Shown here piece by piece: positions 63,084 to 64,000 of a stretch of DNA of 64,000 nucleotides. The notes under the pieces are model-generated. The model saw only the letters and a program-made list of their open reading frames with translations, did no database searches and was not told where the DNA came from. The DNA is from Azorinus chamasolen (Eukaryota; Mollusca; Bivalvia; Cardiida; Solecurtidae), in NCBI GenBank assembly GCA_963576725.1, contig OY755252.1, positions 44,617,552 through 44,681,551 on the forward strand. Reading direction: 5' to 3'. The number at the start of each line of letters is the position of its first letter. The stretch's first letter is position 1. The position numbers were made by a program, and so were the translations under genes.

Positions 63084-63180
63084 GTCGTTGACAGCGGGAT
63101 AAGGGCTTTTACTTCGACAAATACGTTTTGACTACTTTAATCAAAGCTGTATGTTTAATAAACCATTTGGCCCTTTTTAC

Positions 63181-63295
63181 AGGAAACCTTCCAGCTGGCT
63201 TGTAGTAGGTCGTTGGTTCTTCACTGGTGTTCTTCTGTGCTCGAAACATTGCATTTTGTTCCGTGCATGGGTAAACATCTGAGGTCTTCTTCCTC
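63181..63295 (-). CDS. Candidate exon, unknown protein
   Basis: The minus strand reads KKTSDVYPCTEQNAMFRAQK followed by NTSEEPTTYYKPAGR in a repeat-free stretch with balanced codon use. A possible acceptor (CTAATTACAG) ends at 63296. The donor is unclear: CCT/GTAAAA at 63180 or AAG/GTTTCC at 63188. The frame stays open through VKRAKWFIKHTALIKVV to a stop at 63109. The plus strand of the same interval also has an acceptor-like GGCCCTTTTTACAG and donor GCATGG/GTAAAC, so strand choice is not certain; I favour minus on residue mix. Family not recognised. Confidence 0.35.
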
Positions 63296-63344
63296 CTGTA
63301 ATTAGCTGGACGTCGTGATATAACTGTCAAAGCGAAGTTAAACC

Positions 63345-63655
63345 TCGAAACTAGGAAAGTGTATTTGATAAATTAGAAAATAATTGTAGCTACTTGAAGG
63401 AAAGTACATTTAATATGATACAATTGGTAAGAAAGTGCGTATTTGATAAATGATACATTAACAATATAAAGTACACCAAAAGTGTTGCAATAACTACGAA
63501 AGCGCATTTATAATGATACGATAGCTATGAAAGTGCATTTATAACGACACGATAGCTGGGAAAGTGCATTCGAAAATGATCCAATACGTAGCAAAGTGCA
63601 TACAATAACGAAAGAATAGCTAAACAGAATGCATATGAAATATGATCTACAAAAT
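63345..63655 (+). repeat. Degenerate tandem repeat, about 35 bp
   Basis: GAAAGTGCATTTATAATGA and GATAGCTATGAAAGTGC-like units recur about eight times with drift; GAAAGTGC reappears at 63912 beyond an E6 element. Confidence 0.6.
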
Positions 63656-63672
63656 TGATAAATACCGCGGGA

Positions 63673-63890
63673 CACAGTAAAAGCTCGATTAACCGAACAC
63701 TCAAAAGTGTGACATGTTTTATCTTTAACGCAGGTGGCAACTTAATGTAGCTTAATGCAGGGTGAAAGTTATGCAGAAAGCTCCTCTATGTGATTTCTGC
63801 ATGACTTTCACCCTTCATTAAGCAGTCACCTGCCTACAAAGACACACATTATTCATGACTAACATTTCGTAGTATCGAGTTTTTACTGTA
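63673..63890 (+). mobile_element. MITE E6
   Basis: CACAGTAAAAGCTCGATTAA to TATCGAGTTTTTACTGTA. Core has GTAGCTTAATGCAGGG after a doubled AACTTAAT; loop GCTCCTCTATGTGAT. Confidence 0.8.
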
Positions 63891-64000
63891 AAACTGATGT
63901 TACAACTAGGAAAGTGCCGTTGAAAACTCATATTCCCTAGGTTTCGTTGCATGCATTAGTAATAAGTCACGTGTTTTGGTCTCATGGTTTTGTCACGTGT

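Noticed and set aside
63181..63290. Plus-strand exon reading with acceptor CCTTTTTACAG
   Set aside because: Signals are good but the plus frames are short and W/C/F-rich; the minus frame looks more protein-like. Not excluded.

Overview
This is a non-coding, AT-rich eukaryotic window. I read it as part of an animal genome, most likely a bivalve mollusc and perhaps a dreissenid mussel. That rests on remembering similar palindromic repeats from bivalve DNA and was not searched. There are no prokaryotic operons, no CRISPR array and no RNA gene I can support. Nearly all open frames over 60 codons fall inside repeats.

The window is a dense graveyard of short non-autonomous DNA transposons (MITEs). 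Two groups dominate. Group 1 is flanked by TTAA and has piggyBac-like ends (CCCTTTCCCT, CCCTTTCGCTGCC, CCCATTCCCTCATA and others). I call its families A, B, C, D, F and G. Group 2 is flanked by TA and has pogo/Tc1-like ends (CAGTAAAACC...GGTTTTACTG). I call its families E1 to E6. Each element is built round a long near-perfect hairpin. Elements with different ends reuse the same hairpin core, and families A, D and E share the innermost palindrome GCTCCTATAGGAGC. Other palindromes are H, I and the fold-back-plus-tail elements J1, J2 and K. No transposase frame is visible.

Elements are heavily nested. Group 1 elements repeatedly sit at TTAA sites carried by group 2 elements, and group 2 elements sit at TA in family A. 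Several minisatellites grew from MITE parts: a 42-bp unit from an A arm, a 34-bp unit from an A/E junction, a 55-bp unit from E3 ends and a 22-bp unit from a B end. A 2,488-bp transposon with TA target duplication (24931-27418) split the 42-bp array in two. Separate satellites are a 155-bp array (2290-3600) and a 115-bp array with alternating unit types (38570-41255).

Gene evidence is thin but real-looking. On the plus strand three short exons (22584-22625, 45584-45626, 61252-61313) have splice sites and matching phases. They join into a 48-residue, lysine- and serine-rich product, with introns of about 23 and 15.6 kb filled by the repeats. On the minus strand, candidate exons lie at 11784-11945 and 63181-63295. 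The window starts with a decayed LINE reverse-transcriptase C-terminus (58-481). Repeat ends are given to the base where TTAA or TA flanks are visible; otherwise they are approximate.
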